Shown here piece by piece: positions 16,352-24,472 of a stretch of 41,943 bases of DNA. The translations under genes and the position numbers were made by a program. This stretch comes from CAYHSR01 sp043821725 (GTDB lineage Bacteria > Patescibacteriota > Patescibacteriia > Magasanikbacterales > GWA2-37-8), in the NCBI GenBank assembly GCA_043821725.1, contig JBDRCM010000024.1, positions 1 through 41,943 of the forward strand. Direction: 5' to 3'. A model generated the notes under the pieces. The model worked only from the letters and a program-made list of their open reading frames with translations. It had not been told where the DNA came from and ran no database searches. Position 1 is the first letter of the stretch; each line of letters opens with the position of its first letter.

Positions 16352-18148
16352 TTATCCTCCACTTATTGATAAATTCACTTCAGTATCAATATTTCCGCTT
16401 ATATCAATCGGCCCGCTAATGCTGTCATAGCCCTCCCTTTGCACTTCCAAAGTATATGACCCCATTGAAAGCCCGCTGAAAAATGCCTGCCCAGGCGGAG
16501 TGCATTGATTGGTGTGGGTTAACAAAATCTCAGAAAATGTGGGCGTTATATTGTTATCATCTGTATGAAGCAAAATCTTATAGCGAAGATACTGCCGATT
16601 GTTATGGCCTTCATGGATTAGCGTGCTTGTGGCTGTGTAATATGTTACGGCGGTGCCGTCAGGACCAAGAAAATCCCAAACTGCCGGAGTACTGCTATTG
16701 CTCGTGGCAATCTGTATTCTTACGCTGGTTGAAGCCGGCTGACTGATCGGATCAAGCACAATATTTCGGTAAGTTGAATTCGGCCCCATATCAAATGTTG
16801 AGGACTCAATCCATCCGTCATTAAAATAACTGCCTGTGAACTGTTTTAATTTTATATCACCGGCAAAAACCATTGCTTCAATATTACCATCATCAGCAAA
16901 ATACGAATCATTATCCACAAAAAAAATTTGTCCACTACCGCCTGACCAATCTGTCTGGCGTGTGTAGCCAATGCTTGTAGTTACTGTTTGATCATAGCCA
17001 ATTTTGTAAAGGCGAACAGATGAACTTGCCAAAGGACCTGATGTGCCCGCGTCCTTTACTTTTACCAACAATGAATTGCTTGTGTGCGGGCTTAAAATTA
17101 CATATGACTGCTGAACAGATCCGGGAGTCAAACTGATAGGCGAAATCGGTATGGTACCCGCTATATTATATGTAGCTGAAATTGAACTTAAAAGATAATC
17201 GTCCCATTCCATTGTTCCGAAATCATAAACTCCTGAAGCATTGGTTGATAAATCTTGCTGGTATTTATACACAATGGGATTATGACCGACTGTCTTGGAA
17301 CCGCGCGCTCTAAAATCAAAACTCCCTATAACGGCGCATGCCGAGTCAACTGAATTCAAAATTAAGGATGCCAATTGGTCAATTGCAAAACTAACTTCAG
17401 TTACTGTCTGCGTTACAACTGTTGAAGGTGGCTTATCAGGATTTGGATTGCCAACAGTTGAAGATACAGTGTAATCCGATGAATAATCGGCTTTGGAAAC
17501 AACAATGTGATAACTTTCGGTTCCAGTTGGAGTGTCAACAATGCGCAACATTCCTTGATTGTCAGTAGCATCGTTTATCATAATGGTAGTTGAGCCGATA
17601 TATGTGATGGCAACATTTGCCTGCGGAACATCAATGCCGTTTGCATCAAAAACGTGAATAAAAAGCGAGCCATTGTTGCTTGCTCCTTCCAAACCCGGAG
17701 GCGAAACCCTTGTGCTTAATAAAACCGATTTTTTTTGAATGCAGTTGGAACAAATAATTGACATCTCCACCAGTTTATAATCAGCAGGTGATGTGTCTTG
17801 CGGAGTTGTTGTGACAGTGCCGTCAAACGGATCGTCAATGTTGCGCACCGTTGTTGTAAGAATAAAATTTATTCCATTCAAAGTTGTTGTTTGCGAATGT
17901 GGCAAAACTCCGCTTGGTATTCCATTTAAAATTCCAACTTGATCAAACGGCAAGTTTCTTACCACTTCCAATTTTTCGCTTAAAATCGCCGTCTCAATTA
18001 TACGCAGTCGCGAACTATAAACAATTTTATAAATTAAATTTATGCCTCCATAAATCCCAAAAGCAAATAACAAAAAAACACCCATTCCAACAATGATCTC
18101 AATTAAGGCAAAACCCTTTTTGTTGATTTTTCTTTTTAATGAAAGCAT
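16352..18148 (-). CDS. Very large prepilin-type protein with carboxypeptidase-regulatory-like repeats
   Basis: 598 residues from ATG 18148 (a TTG at 18163 is an alternative). The leader is KRKINKKG then FALIEIIVGMGVF, a prepilin cleavage site. After the helix the protein carries at least two carboxypeptidase-regulatory-like beta domains: one near residues 160-220 (SLFIHVFDANGIDVPQANV) and one C-terminal PEGA-like segment ending in SYTLEVQREGYDSISG. Ordinary minor pilins are 150-250 residues, so this one presents a long multidomain outside arm. It is the first gene of the minor-pilin operon, with an extended -10 promoter and a GGGG Shine-Dalgarno. Confidence 0.88.
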   Translation of the reverse strand: MLSLKRKINKKGFALIEIIVGMGVFLLFAFGIYGGINLIYKIVYSSRLRIIETAILSEKLEVVRNLPFDQVGILNGIPSGVLPHSQTTTLNGINFILTTTVRNIDDPFDGTVTTTPQDTSPADYKLVEMSIICSNCIQKKSVLLSTRVSPPGLEGASNNGSLFIHVFDANGIDVPQANVAITYIGSTTIMINDATDNQGMLRIVDTPTGTESYHIVVSKADYSSDYTVSSTVGNPNPDKPPSTVVTQTVTEVSFAIDQLASLILNSVDSACAVIGSFDFRARGSKTVGHNPIVYKYQQDLSTNASGVYDFGTMEWDDYLLSSISATYNIAGTIPISPISLTPGSVQQSYVILSPHTSNSLLVKVKDAGTSGPLASSSVRLYKIGYDQTVTTSIGYTRQTDWSGGSGQIFFVDNDSYFADDGNIEAMVFAGDIKLKQFTGSYFNDGWIESSTFDMGPNSTYRNIVLDPISQPASTSVRIQIATSNSSTPAVWDFLGPDGTAVTYYTATSTLIHEGHNNRQYLRYKILLHTDDNNITPTFSEILLTHTNQCTPPGQAFFSGLSMGSYTLEVQREGYDSISGPIDISGNIDTEVNLSISGG

Positions 18149-18180
18149 GTTTTTCCCCAGCAACAGACTCTTTATTTATA

Positions 18181-18189
18181 ATTATACCA
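18181..18189 (-). promoter_or_regulatory. Minor-pilin operon promoter
   Basis: On the minus strand TGG-TATAAT (18189-18181), an extended -10, gives a predicted leader of about 26 bases before ATG 18148. No strong -35 is seen. Confidence 0.65.
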
Positions 18190-18308
18190 TAAACGGACAA
18201 GATTAAATAATTTTTTAAAATGCAAAAACAAAAAACAAGCACGAAAATGCCTGCGCAAACATCGATCTGTCGCCAAATGTGCTTTCGTAACAGACCCAGC
18301 ATAAACTC

Positions 18309-18337
18309 TTGAACAACAATCCCTCTTATGTTATTAT
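18309..18337 (+). promoter_or_regulatory. tRNA-Leu promoter
   Basis: TTGAAC (18309-18314), 17 bases, TATTAT (18332-18337). The predicted start is about 3 bases before the mature tRNA 5' end. Confidence 0.85.
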
Positions 18338-18346
18338 GAAACTGTT

Positions 18347-18428
18347 GCCCAGGTGGTGGAATTGGTATACACGCAGCACTTAAAATGCTGTGCCGTAAGG
18401 CATGTGGGTTCAAGTCCCGCCCTGGGCA
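18347..18428 (+). tRNA. tRNA-Leu (anticodon UAA)
   Basis: 82 bases. Acceptor stem GCCCAGG/CCTGGGC with discriminator A; anticodon stem GCAGCA/TGCTGT with loop CTTAAAA giving anticodon TAA. A short class II variable arm (TGCCG-TAA-GGCA) and T-loop GTTCAAGTC are present. CCA is not encoded. On the opposite strand a decayed half-copy of the window's structured repeat abuts the 3' end. Confidence 0.96.
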
Positions 18429-18472
18429 CAAATGAATTTTCATTACGCTCGTTGCACTATGTTAATGAATTC
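18429..18472 (-). repeat. Decayed half-copy of the structured element at the tRNA 3' end
   Basis: On the minus strand it reads TTAACATAGTGCAACGAGCG, followed by a small apical palindrome (TAATGAA-AA-TTCATT). It aligns with the 5' half of the 24.7 kb copy (TTAACGTAGCGCAGTGAGAG). The 3' half is missing, replaced by tRNA sequence. Confidence 0.4.
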
Positions 18473-18477
18473 AACCT

Positions 18478-18513
18478 TTAAAAAAAGAAACCCGCATCAA
18501 TAATTGATGCGGG
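18478..18513 (-). terminator. Terminator of the 70-aa zinc-ribbon gene
   Basis: CCCGCATCAA - TAA - TTGATGCGGG is a perfect 10-bp hairpin (18491-18513). On the minus strand it is followed by TTTCTTTTTTT. Confidence 0.92.
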
Positions 18514-18535
18514 GCAATGGCTTGCAGAGCCGGCA

Positions 18536-18748
18536 TTACCATCTCCTTCCTATCTCACCTTCGTCATCTAATTCCTTTATTACTTTTTCTTCCTCAAAAC
18601 ATTCTTTACAGATGTCCTGCCACTGCCCTCTGATTTCCATGCGCTCTGTGGCTGTTTCAATATTGCAAACAACGCACATCTTAACGTCTAACGCCACGCT
18701 TTTATCACTGCTTACGAGCGTTAAACCGAACGCACCTATGTCAGCCAT
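18536..18748 (-). CDS. 70-aa CxxC/CxxC zinc-ribbon protein
   Basis: A small soluble protein with C25-x2-C28 and C47-x2-C50, the classic four-cysteine zinc ribbon, and an acidic C-terminus ending EGEIGRRW. The start at 18748 is preceded by AAGGAGG with good spacing. It stands alone, with a perfect TTGACA-17-TATTAT promoter and a strong terminator. Codons end in G or C more often than in flanking host genes. It resembles in layout, though not in sequence, the tiny zinc-ribbon genes at 2.5 and 20.0 kb. Partner and function unknown. Confidence 0.82.
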   Translation of the reverse strand: MADIGAFGLTLVSSDKSVALDVKMCVVCNIETATERMEIRGQWQDICKECFEEEKVIKELDDEGEIGRRW

Positions 18749-18806
18749 GATTTCCTCCTTCTTTGGATTTCTTAAATCTTCATCCCATTATTGGACGTAG
18801 CACAAT

Positions 18807-18835
18807 ATAATAGCCCAACTTGATAAAAATGTCAA
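18807..18835 (-). promoter_or_regulatory. Consensus promoter of the 70-aa zinc-ribbon gene
   Basis: On the minus strand TTGACA (18835-18830), 17 bases, TATTAT (18812-18807). It is among the best promoters in the window. Confidence 0.9.
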
Positions 18836-18859
18836 TAGTTGGGCTTAAAAACTTGAGAA

Positions 18860-19483
18860 TTATGTTTTTTGTTCATTTATCCCATGCTCAACATTACCTG
18901 CTTTAAGATTCACCCAACGGGCCAAAACAAACAAAAAATCACTCAAGCGATTGATATAAGCATAAAGTTCTTTGCGAATTTTTATTTCGTTGCCAAGATT
19001 AACCAGTCCTCTTTCAGCGCGCCTGCACACAGCGCGCGCCAAATGCAAATGTGCTGATGTTAAACACCCGCCCGGTAAAATAAAATTATTCAACTTTGGC
19101 AATTGATCCCATATTTTATCAATTGAATTTTCTAGTTCACGCACGCTTTCCAAATCAACTAATTTCAATGATGCGAGCGAATTCGGCATAACTGATAGAT
19201 CAGGATGAAATTTATTAGAAGATGATTTTAAACTCGCTATTTCAGCTCCAAGTTTAAACAAATCTTTTTGTATTTTTTTTAAATCATCAATTAATTTCTC
19301 AAAAAATCCCATTTTATTTTTTTTTGAAAATTCAAAAACGCAAACAGACAAAATTAAACCAAGAACTGCGTTAAACTCATCCAAGTCCCCAATGATCTGA
19401 AAAAAAGCGTTGTCCTTTGAAACACGCTTTCCATCCAAAAGAGAAGATTGCCCATTGTCTCCGATTTTTGTATAAATTGGCAT
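18860..19483 (-). CDS. Cob(I)alamin adenosyltransferase, PduO type
   Basis: Transfers the adenosyl group of ATP to cob(I)alamin, making adenosylcobalamin. 207 residues from ATG 19483; an earlier TTG at 19534 would overlap the previous gene. Family motifs: N-terminal IYTKIGDNGQSSLLDGKRVSKD (nucleotide binding), GDLDEFNAVLG, ARAVCRRAERG (catalytic Arg region) and C-terminal YINRLSDFLFVLARW. No cobalamin synthesis genes are nearby. The obvious client is the AdoCbl-dependent ribonucleotide reductase 750 bases downstream at 20.2-24.3 kb. The gene lies 28 bases after a small gene on the same strand and probably shares its transcript. Confidence 0.95.
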   Translation of the reverse strand: MPIYTKIGDNGQSSLLDGKRVSKDNAFFQIIGDLDEFNAVLGLILSVCVFEFSKKNKMGFFEKLIDDLKKIQKDLFKLGAEIASLKSSSNKFHPDLSVMPNSLASLKLVDLESVRELENSIDKIWDQLPKLNNFILPGGCLTSAHLHLARAVCRRAERGLVNLGNEIKIRKELYAYINRLSDFLFVLARWVNLKAGNVEHGINEQKT

Positions 19484-19511
19484 AGAAAAACAGCTTTCTA
19501 AAAACAATTTT

Positions 19512-19769
19512 CTACTGTGCAAAATATTCCTCAAACTTTTCCATTATGTTTCTTCTATCCACTTCGCTGATTAAGTATTGGTTCTTTAATTTGGTAAGCG
19601 CTCTGTAAATTTGATCCAAAGAAATTTTCATATCAGAACCCCTTTCATTAAGAATGGCTTCTCTAACCATTATTGCTTCTTTTGGCTTTAAGCTGTCTAT
19701 ATGAACATAGGAAACGATTTTTTCTATTTGCTTTTGCGTGATTGTTTTTTGTTTTTGCGGATAAGGCAT
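19512..19769 (-). CDS. 85-aa helical hypothetical protein upstream of the adenosyltransferase
   Basis: A small, charged, mostly helical protein with no Cys pair, signal or membrane segment. The centre reads SDMKISLDQIYRALTKLKNQYLISEVDRRN, which could be a small helix-turn-helix or adaptor fold; I do not recognise the family. It directly precedes the cobalamin adenosyltransferase. A TATATT box about 13 bases before its ATG suggests a very short leader. A partial copy of the structured element overlaps its promoter region on the other strand. Function unknown. Confidence 0.7.
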   Translation of the reverse strand: MPYPQKQKTITQKQIEKIVSYVHIDSLKPKEAIMVREAILNERGSDMKISLDQIYRALTKLKNQYLISEVDRRNIMEKFEEYFAQ

Positions 19770-19894
19770 ATTTATTAGTTAATATAGTGCGAAAGAAGCT
19801 ACATATTTTTCATCTTTCTTACCTCAAAAGCGCATTTGGCGACAGACCCGCAACAAGCGACAGGCCCACTATGGACTGAATTGACTCATTATGA

Positions 19895-19900
19895 TAAAAT
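19895..19900 (+). promoter_or_regulatory. Promoter of the 80-aa Cys-rich gene
   Basis: -10 TAAAAT at 19895-19900 with a weak -35 TGGACT at 19872-19877 (17-base spacer). Confidence 0.5.
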
Positions 19901-19941
19901 CGCATACAGCACTTTTCTCACAACCAACAAAGGGGGGTTAA

Positions 19942-20184
19942 ATGAAATGCTCATTCTGCATAGTATTTATGCTTAAATGGACATGGGCAAAATTCTGTCC
20001 AATGTGCGGCAAACAAATAAATAGCTCTTTTACCGGTTGTGAACATGAAACGGAAATTTTCTGCAATAACTGCATGCCACATGACATAGTATTTATTGAA
20101 TGCGCGGAATTTGAAAAAAAAGGAGCGGTTTTTTGCGTTAGATGTGGCAAATCGGCCACCAACATTTACGCAGAATTTAAGTGA
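19942..20184 (+). CDS. 80-aa Cys-rich (multiple CxxC) protein
   Basis: The gene follows a strong AAAGGGGGG Shine-Dalgarno by 5 bases. Ten cysteines include four CxxC pairs: 3/6, 19/22 (FCPMCGK), 41/44 and 65/68 (FCVRCGK), plus C33 and C54. This fits two stacked zinc ribbons or a treble-clef arrangement. There is no export signal. It is a single-gene unit with its own promoter and terminator, located between the adenosyltransferase pair and the reductase, converging on the latter. Like the other tiny Cys-pair genes here it has no recognisable homologue family to me. A regulator or phage-like accessory protein are both possible. Confidence 0.8.
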   Translation: MKCSFCIVFMLKWTWAKFCPMCGKQINSSFTGCEHETEIFCNNCMPHDIVFIECAEFEKKGAVFCVRCGKSATNIYAEFK

Positions 20185-20187
20185 ACT

Positions 20188-20217
20188 GCCTCCACATTAG
20201 TGGAGGCCTTGTTTTTT
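20188..20217 (+). terminator. Terminator of the 80-aa Cys-rich gene
   Basis: GCCTCCAC - ATTA - GTGGAGGC, perfect 8-bp stem followed by CTTGTTTTTT. Confidence 0.92.
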
Positions 20218-20230
20218 ACTAAATTGCTTT

Positions 20231-23200
20231 TTAACTGCATCCTGTAGTTGATCCGCAATTCAAGCACTTATAACAGGTGCCGTTTCTAATTGTGGTATGG
20301 CCACAAGTTGGGCATGGAGGAGCATCACTTTGTATTCCAATAAGATGTGCTGCAACTGAAGCGGCGGATGAATCAAGCTTGTTTGCAGATGACTGCCTGA
20401 CTTTGGTTGGAGCTTGCTCGCCATTGGAACGCAATGGCTCAGTGGGCTCTGTTTTTAATAAAGAAGGCAGAGTTAATTGATCTTTCATTTGCTTGTCAAA
20501 TTCTTCAATGCTTCCTTCAAAATCCAAACTGTTTTGCCCGCTTGCCATTTCCATCATTTTAGCCAGCCGTTGAACCCTGTTTTTTTGTATTCCTTTTGGC
20601 TTGACCTGAACAAAATCCATTCTTCCAAGATATTCCATTCCAAGAACCCTGAAAACAAAATCTATTACGGATGTGCATGACTTGATGTTTGGATGATCTG
20701 TCATTCCGCTTGGTTCAAAGCGCGTAAATGTGAACTTGTTGACATATTCTTCCAAAGGAATGCCGTATTGAAGGCCGGTGGACACTGAAACGGCAAATAA
20801 ATTCAACGCGCTTCTAAAAGCAGCGCCTTCCTTATACATATCAATGAAAACTTCCCCAAGACGTCCGTCAGGATATTCCCCTGTTCGTATAAACACGCTT
20901 TGGCCGGCAACTTTTGCTTTAACTGTGATCCCACTACGCTTGTAAGGAAGCTTCCTCTGCTCGCCGTGCAAATAAATTCTTTTTCCCGCGCTTGTGCCGT
21001 CATGAGCATAGTCAATAACAACATGCTCGGCTTCTACCATCTGTTCAATCATTTCTTCTTCATTTGAAATAACATATTTTTTGGCAGGACCACCGCGTTC
21101 AAATGGCTCGCTTTCATAAATATTTTTCTCTGCCTCTTGTTCTTGAACGCTGTGTGGTTCGCTTTCAACGGCTTGCGAAACATCCGGCTTTGATTCAATA
21201 GCTTGGACTTCATTTTCAGATACATCATCAATAAGTTCAATTGAATCAGCAGAGGATTTCAAATCATCATCATTTTCATCAGCTTCATTCTTATCGCTGG
21301 AACGAGTGGAAAGCGGCTGTGATAGTTTGCATCCATCACGATAAATGGCATTTGCCTTTAATCCCAGCTTCCATGAAGCAATATACGCGGTTTTAACGTC
21401 TTCAATGGTTGCTTCATTGGGCATATTAATTGTCTTGGAAATTGCTCCTGAAATAAACGGCTGGACAGAAGCCATCATCCGTATATGGCCGAGATAATGG
21501 ATGTAACGCTTGCCTTTCTTTCCATTCTTGCTGGCAGTATCAAATACTGCATAGTGCTCATTGCGCAAATGCGGAGCTCCCTCTATTGTCATGGCTCCGC
21601 ACACGTGTTCGTTTGCTTTGGCAATCTCCTCATCAGTAAATTCAAGCGCTTTAAGAAGATTGAACGCGGGATCTTCATATTGCTCTTTGGAAAATCCTAA
21701 GCGAGACAAGCATTCTTCGCCTAAGGTCCAACTGTTAAATGTAAATTGCAATTCAAAAACTCCAGAAAGCGATTTTTCAATCTTATCTATTTCTTCAGTC
21801 ATTAATCCTTTATCTTTTAGCGACTCCCGATTTATATGAGGCGAATCAACAAGAGAGCCACTGCCTTTCAAGTATTTAATAACATTATCAATCTGTTGCT
21901 CGTTGTAATTTAACTTTCGCAAAGCAGATGGAACAGCTGAATTTACTATTTTAAAATATCCTCCGCCTGCAAGTTTTTTAAATTTAACCAAAGCAAAATC
22001 CGGCTCAACTCCTGTGGTGGCGCAGTCCATAATCAGCCCGATTGTTCCGGTTGGCGCAAGAACTGTAACTTGAGCATTGTGAAAACCATGCTTTTCTCCC
22101 ATTTCCAAGGCCTTATCCCAGCTGGCTCTGGCCGCCTGCAATAAATAATTTCCGCATTTGTCAATATCAATTCCTGTTGGAGGCACTGCTATATCTTCAT
22201 ATTCCTCTGCCGGCGCATTATATGCCGCACGCCTGTGATTGCGAATTACTTTAAGCATTTCATCTTTGTTCTCTTCATATTTTACAAAAGTGCCAAGCGC
22301 TTTAGCCATCTCAGATGAAGTAGCATAACTCTCCGCAGTCATAATGGCTGTAATAGCGGCCGCAAAATTCATTGCTTCTGTTGAATCATAAGGCAAGCCG
22401 GCGGTCATCAGTACCGAACCAACATTGGCGTAACCAAGGCCGAGAGTTCTGAAGTCATAACTTCCTTGGGCTATTTGCTTGCTTGGATACTGGGCCATTA
22501 GCACACTTATTTCCAATACAACTGTCCACATTCTCGTTGTATAGGTAAAACTCTCAATGTCAAAAATATTATTATCAACATCATAATAATGGCCGAGATT
22601 TATGGAAGCCAAATTGCATGCGGTATCATCCAAAAACATATATTCACTGCACGGATTGGAAGCATTAATTCTGCCTGATCGCGGGCATGTATGCCAGTCA
22701 TTTATTGTGGTGTCAAATTGCAATCCAGGATCAGCACAAGCCCATGCCGCTTCGGCGGTTTTATTCCATAGCTCGCGAGCCGGCATTTCTTTTACTGACT
22801 GACCGTCTGTTCGGCGCGTAAGCATCCAATCGGCATCAGCCTCTACCGCCTCCATGAATTCCTGCGACACGCGCACTGTATTATTGGAATTCTGTCCTGA
22901 AATTGTTTGATAGGCCTCTCCTTCGTATGATGAATCATATCCGGCCACCAATAAAGCCGCTACTTTTTTTTCCTCATTAACTTTCCATTGGATAAATTTC
23001 TCAATGTCAGGATGATCTATATTCACTATTACCATTTTAGCGGCCCGCCTGGTTGTTCCTCCGGATTTAATAGCTCCTGCGGCTCTGTCTCCTATTTTCA
23101 GCCAGCTCATCAGGCCTGAAGAAGCTCCACCTCCGGAAAGCGACTCTCCTTCACCGCGCAAATTGGAAAAATTACTGCCTGTACCACTGCCATATTTAAA

Positions 23201-24331
23201 AAGTCGGGCCTCTCTAACCCACAAATCCATAATTCCTCCTTCATTCACTAAATCATCGTTTACTGATTGGATGAAACAATTATGGACTACAACACCGTTG
23301 GCACAAAACTTACCGGATTCAGTTTGAATGTCATATACTTCTTCTTCTCCAATGTTATCTATAGCAACAACGGTTTGTTCAGATCTACCTGAACCATTTG
23401 TATTCTTCAAATCCTCATAAGAATAATAATAAACCGCACAACCAACTATTTCATTTAAAGGTTTCCAATTATACTCTTTAAATTTTTCATCTGCTTTCTC
23501 AGCCGCCCAAATCAAATGATCATCGGTAAAATCAATATAATTGCCATTTTTTAATGTAGCTCGAAAAAGTTTTTGAATGCCATTATTTTTTACGGCCTTG
23601 ATGCCGACAAAATTACTTCCATCAAAAACTTTGGTTCCAATCATTTCTTTTTCAACAACTTCTCCAAGATTTAAAATTCCTTTATCTGTAAATAATTTTG
23701 TATTGTACCGACCACACGCATGGGGCTGTGGATGCGTATAAGCATCTTCTGAAATTTTAATCTCACCGGTTGTGGGATCCGGATAATAATGGCCCTGCGC
23801 GGGCCCATTTATTCCATACGCCCAATTCAGTCCCGTATTAAACCACTGCGGAGAATTCGGAGCAACCATTTGATTGATAAGCATATATACCAGCTCATCA
23901 TAAAAAATCTGCGCGTCTTGCTTTGTCGCGAAATATCCGTGCTTTTCGCCCCAATATCTCCAAGTGCCAGCCATCCGATGCGCCACCTGCTTCATACTTT
24001 TTTCCGAGCCGGTAATTTGATTGCCGTTTTCATCAAGCTGTGGAGTGCCATCCTCATTATATTGGGGAACGCCTGTTTTGCGAAAATATTTCTGCGCTAA
24101 AATATCCGTTGCCACCTGCGACCACGTCTTTGGCACTTCAACATCATGCATTTCAAAAATTATCTGCCCGCTTGGCTCCCTTATTACTGATGATCTAAGC
24201 TCATATTCAAACATGTCAAACGGGTTCACGCCTTCTTTAGTATAATGGCGATTCATTTGCAAGCCCGTATCCGGAGAGTAACTAAAATCAGCATCTTTAA
24301 TGAATACTTGGGAAGCGACGGTGTTTTGCAT
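20231..24331 (-). CDS. nrdJ: Adenosylcobalamin-dependent ribonucleotide reductase (class II) with mini-intein
   Basis: Reduces ribonucleotides to deoxyribonucleotides using AdoCbl to generate the thiyl radical. The precursor is 1366 residues; removal of a 146-residue intein (206-351) leaves about 1220, normal for this family. Landmarks: PQPHA|CFIQSVNDDL (first redox Cys, C352), NPCSEYMF with C561 and E563, CNLASINL (C572), VLAPTGTIGLIMDCATTG, an acidic low-complexity insert rich in Glu/Ser (about residues 990-1080), a TSCPD-like C-terminal domain, and a terminal ribbon (PPCPTCGH, CYKCLNCGST) holding the shuttle cysteines. It has a roughly 120-base leader and a promoter overlapped by NrdR boxes. 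The cofactor could come from the PduO protein nearby. Confidence 0.97.
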   Translation of the reverse strand: MQNTVASQVFIKDADFSYSPDTGLQMNRHYTKEGVNPFDMFEYELRSSVIREPSGQIIFEMHDVEVPKTWSQVATDILAQKYFRKTGVPQYNEDGTPQLDENGNQITGSEKSMKQVAHRMAGTWRYWGEKHGYFATKQDAQIFYDELVYMLINQMVAPNSPQWFNTGLNWAYGINGPAQGHYYPDPTTGEIKISEDAYTHPQPHACGRYNTKLFTDKGILNLGEVVEKEMIGTKVFDGSNFVGIKAVKNNGIQKLFRATLKNGNYIDFTDDHLIWAAEKADEKFKEYNWKPLNEIVGCAVYYYSYEDLKNTNGSGRSEQTVVAIDNIGEEEVYDIQTESGKFCANGVVVHNCFIQSVNDDLVNEGGIMDLWVREARLFKYGSGTGSNFSNLRGEGESLSGGGASSGLMSWLKIGDRAAGAIKSGGTTRRAAKMVIVNIDHPDIEKFIQWKVNEEKKVAALLVAGYDSSYEGEAYQTISGQNSNNTVRVSQEFMEAVEADADWMLTRRTDGQSVKEMPARELWNKTAEAAWACADPGLQFDTTINDWHTCPRSGRINASNPCSEYMFLDDTACNLASINLGHYYDVDNNIFDIESFTYTTRMWTVVLEISVLMAQYPSKQIAQGSYDFRTLGLGYANVGSVLMTAGLPYDSTEAMNFAAAITAIMTAESYATSSEMAKALGTFVKYEENKDEMLKVIRNHRRAAYNAPAEEYEDIAVPPTGIDIDKCGNYLLQAARASWDKALEMGEKHGFHNAQVTVLAPTGTIGLIMDCATTGVEPDFALVKFKKLAGGGYFKIVNSAVPSALRKLNYNEQQIDNVIKYLKGSGSLVDSPHINRESLKDKGLMTEEIDKIEKSLSGVFELQFTFNSWTLGEECLSRLGFSKEQYEDPAFNLLKALEFTDEEIAKANEHVCGAMTIEGAPHLRNEHYAVFDTASKNGKKGKRYIHYLGHIRMMASVQPFISGAISKTINMPNEATIEDVKTAYIASWKLGLKANAIYRDGCKLSQPLSTRSSDKNEADENDDDLKSSADSIELIDDVSENEVQAIESKPDVSQAVESEPHSVQEQEAEKNIYESEPFERGGPAKKYVISNEEEMIEQMVEAEHVVIDYAHDGTSAGKRIYLHGEQRKLPYKRSGITVKAKVAGQSVFIRTGEYPDGRLGEVFIDMYKEGAAFRSALNLFAVSVSTGLQYGIPLEEYVNKFTFTRFEPSGMTDHPNIKSCTSVIDFVFRVLGMEYLGRMDFVQVKPKGIQKNRVQRLAKMMEMASGQNSLDFEGSIEEFDKQMKDQLTLPSLLKTEPTEPLRSNGEQAPTKVRQSSANKLDSSAASVAAHLIGIQSDAPPCPTCGHTTIRNGTCYKCLNCGSTTGCS
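23279..23716 (-). mobile_element. Mini-intein within nrdJ (146 residues)
   Basis: Starts at C206 (CGRYNTKLFTDKG) and ends VVVHN, with the next extein residue C352. Block B is visible as NYIDFTDDH (T269, H272). Block F/G is visible as VYDIQTESGKFCANG then the penultimate His350 and terminal Asn351. All residues for protein splicing are present. The roughly 60-residue linker between B and F has no LAGLIDADG or HNH motif, so the homing endonuclease is gone. The insertion site is exactly at the first redox-active Cys of the reductase, so unspliced protein should be inactive. Confidence 0.93.
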
Positions 24332-24424
24332 AATTATATTTTCATTTAATGTTTTGGCCTACTCGCCTGAACCATGAAATTCAATCGCTTTTTGCTGGCT
24401 CTTTTGATTCAATGCTATGATATG

Positions 24425-24472
24425 CCACTATAAATTGTGGTATAATATTTATCCAACCACAATATATTGTGT
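24425..24472 (-). promoter_or_regulatory. Tandem NrdR boxes at the nrdJ promoter
   Basis: Two palindromes: CCACTATAAATTGTGG (24425-24440) and CCACAATATATTGTGT (24457-24472), separated by 16 bases (32 centre to centre, about three helical turns). They match the established NrdR box (acaCwAtATaTwGtgt) at about 13 and 15 of 16 positions. Paired boxes at this spacing are the known mode of NrdR binding. The upstream box contains the -10 of the nrdJ promoter. No nrdR gene is in the window. Confidence 0.9.

Noticed and set aside
18099..18443. Minus-strand 114-codon frame across tRNA-Leu
   Set aside because: It covers a complete tRNA and the minor-pilin promoter; antisense shadow.
21049..21240. Separate small genes inside the acidic insert of nrdJ
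   Set aside because: Shadow frames of the low-complexity segment; the main reading frame is uninterrupted.
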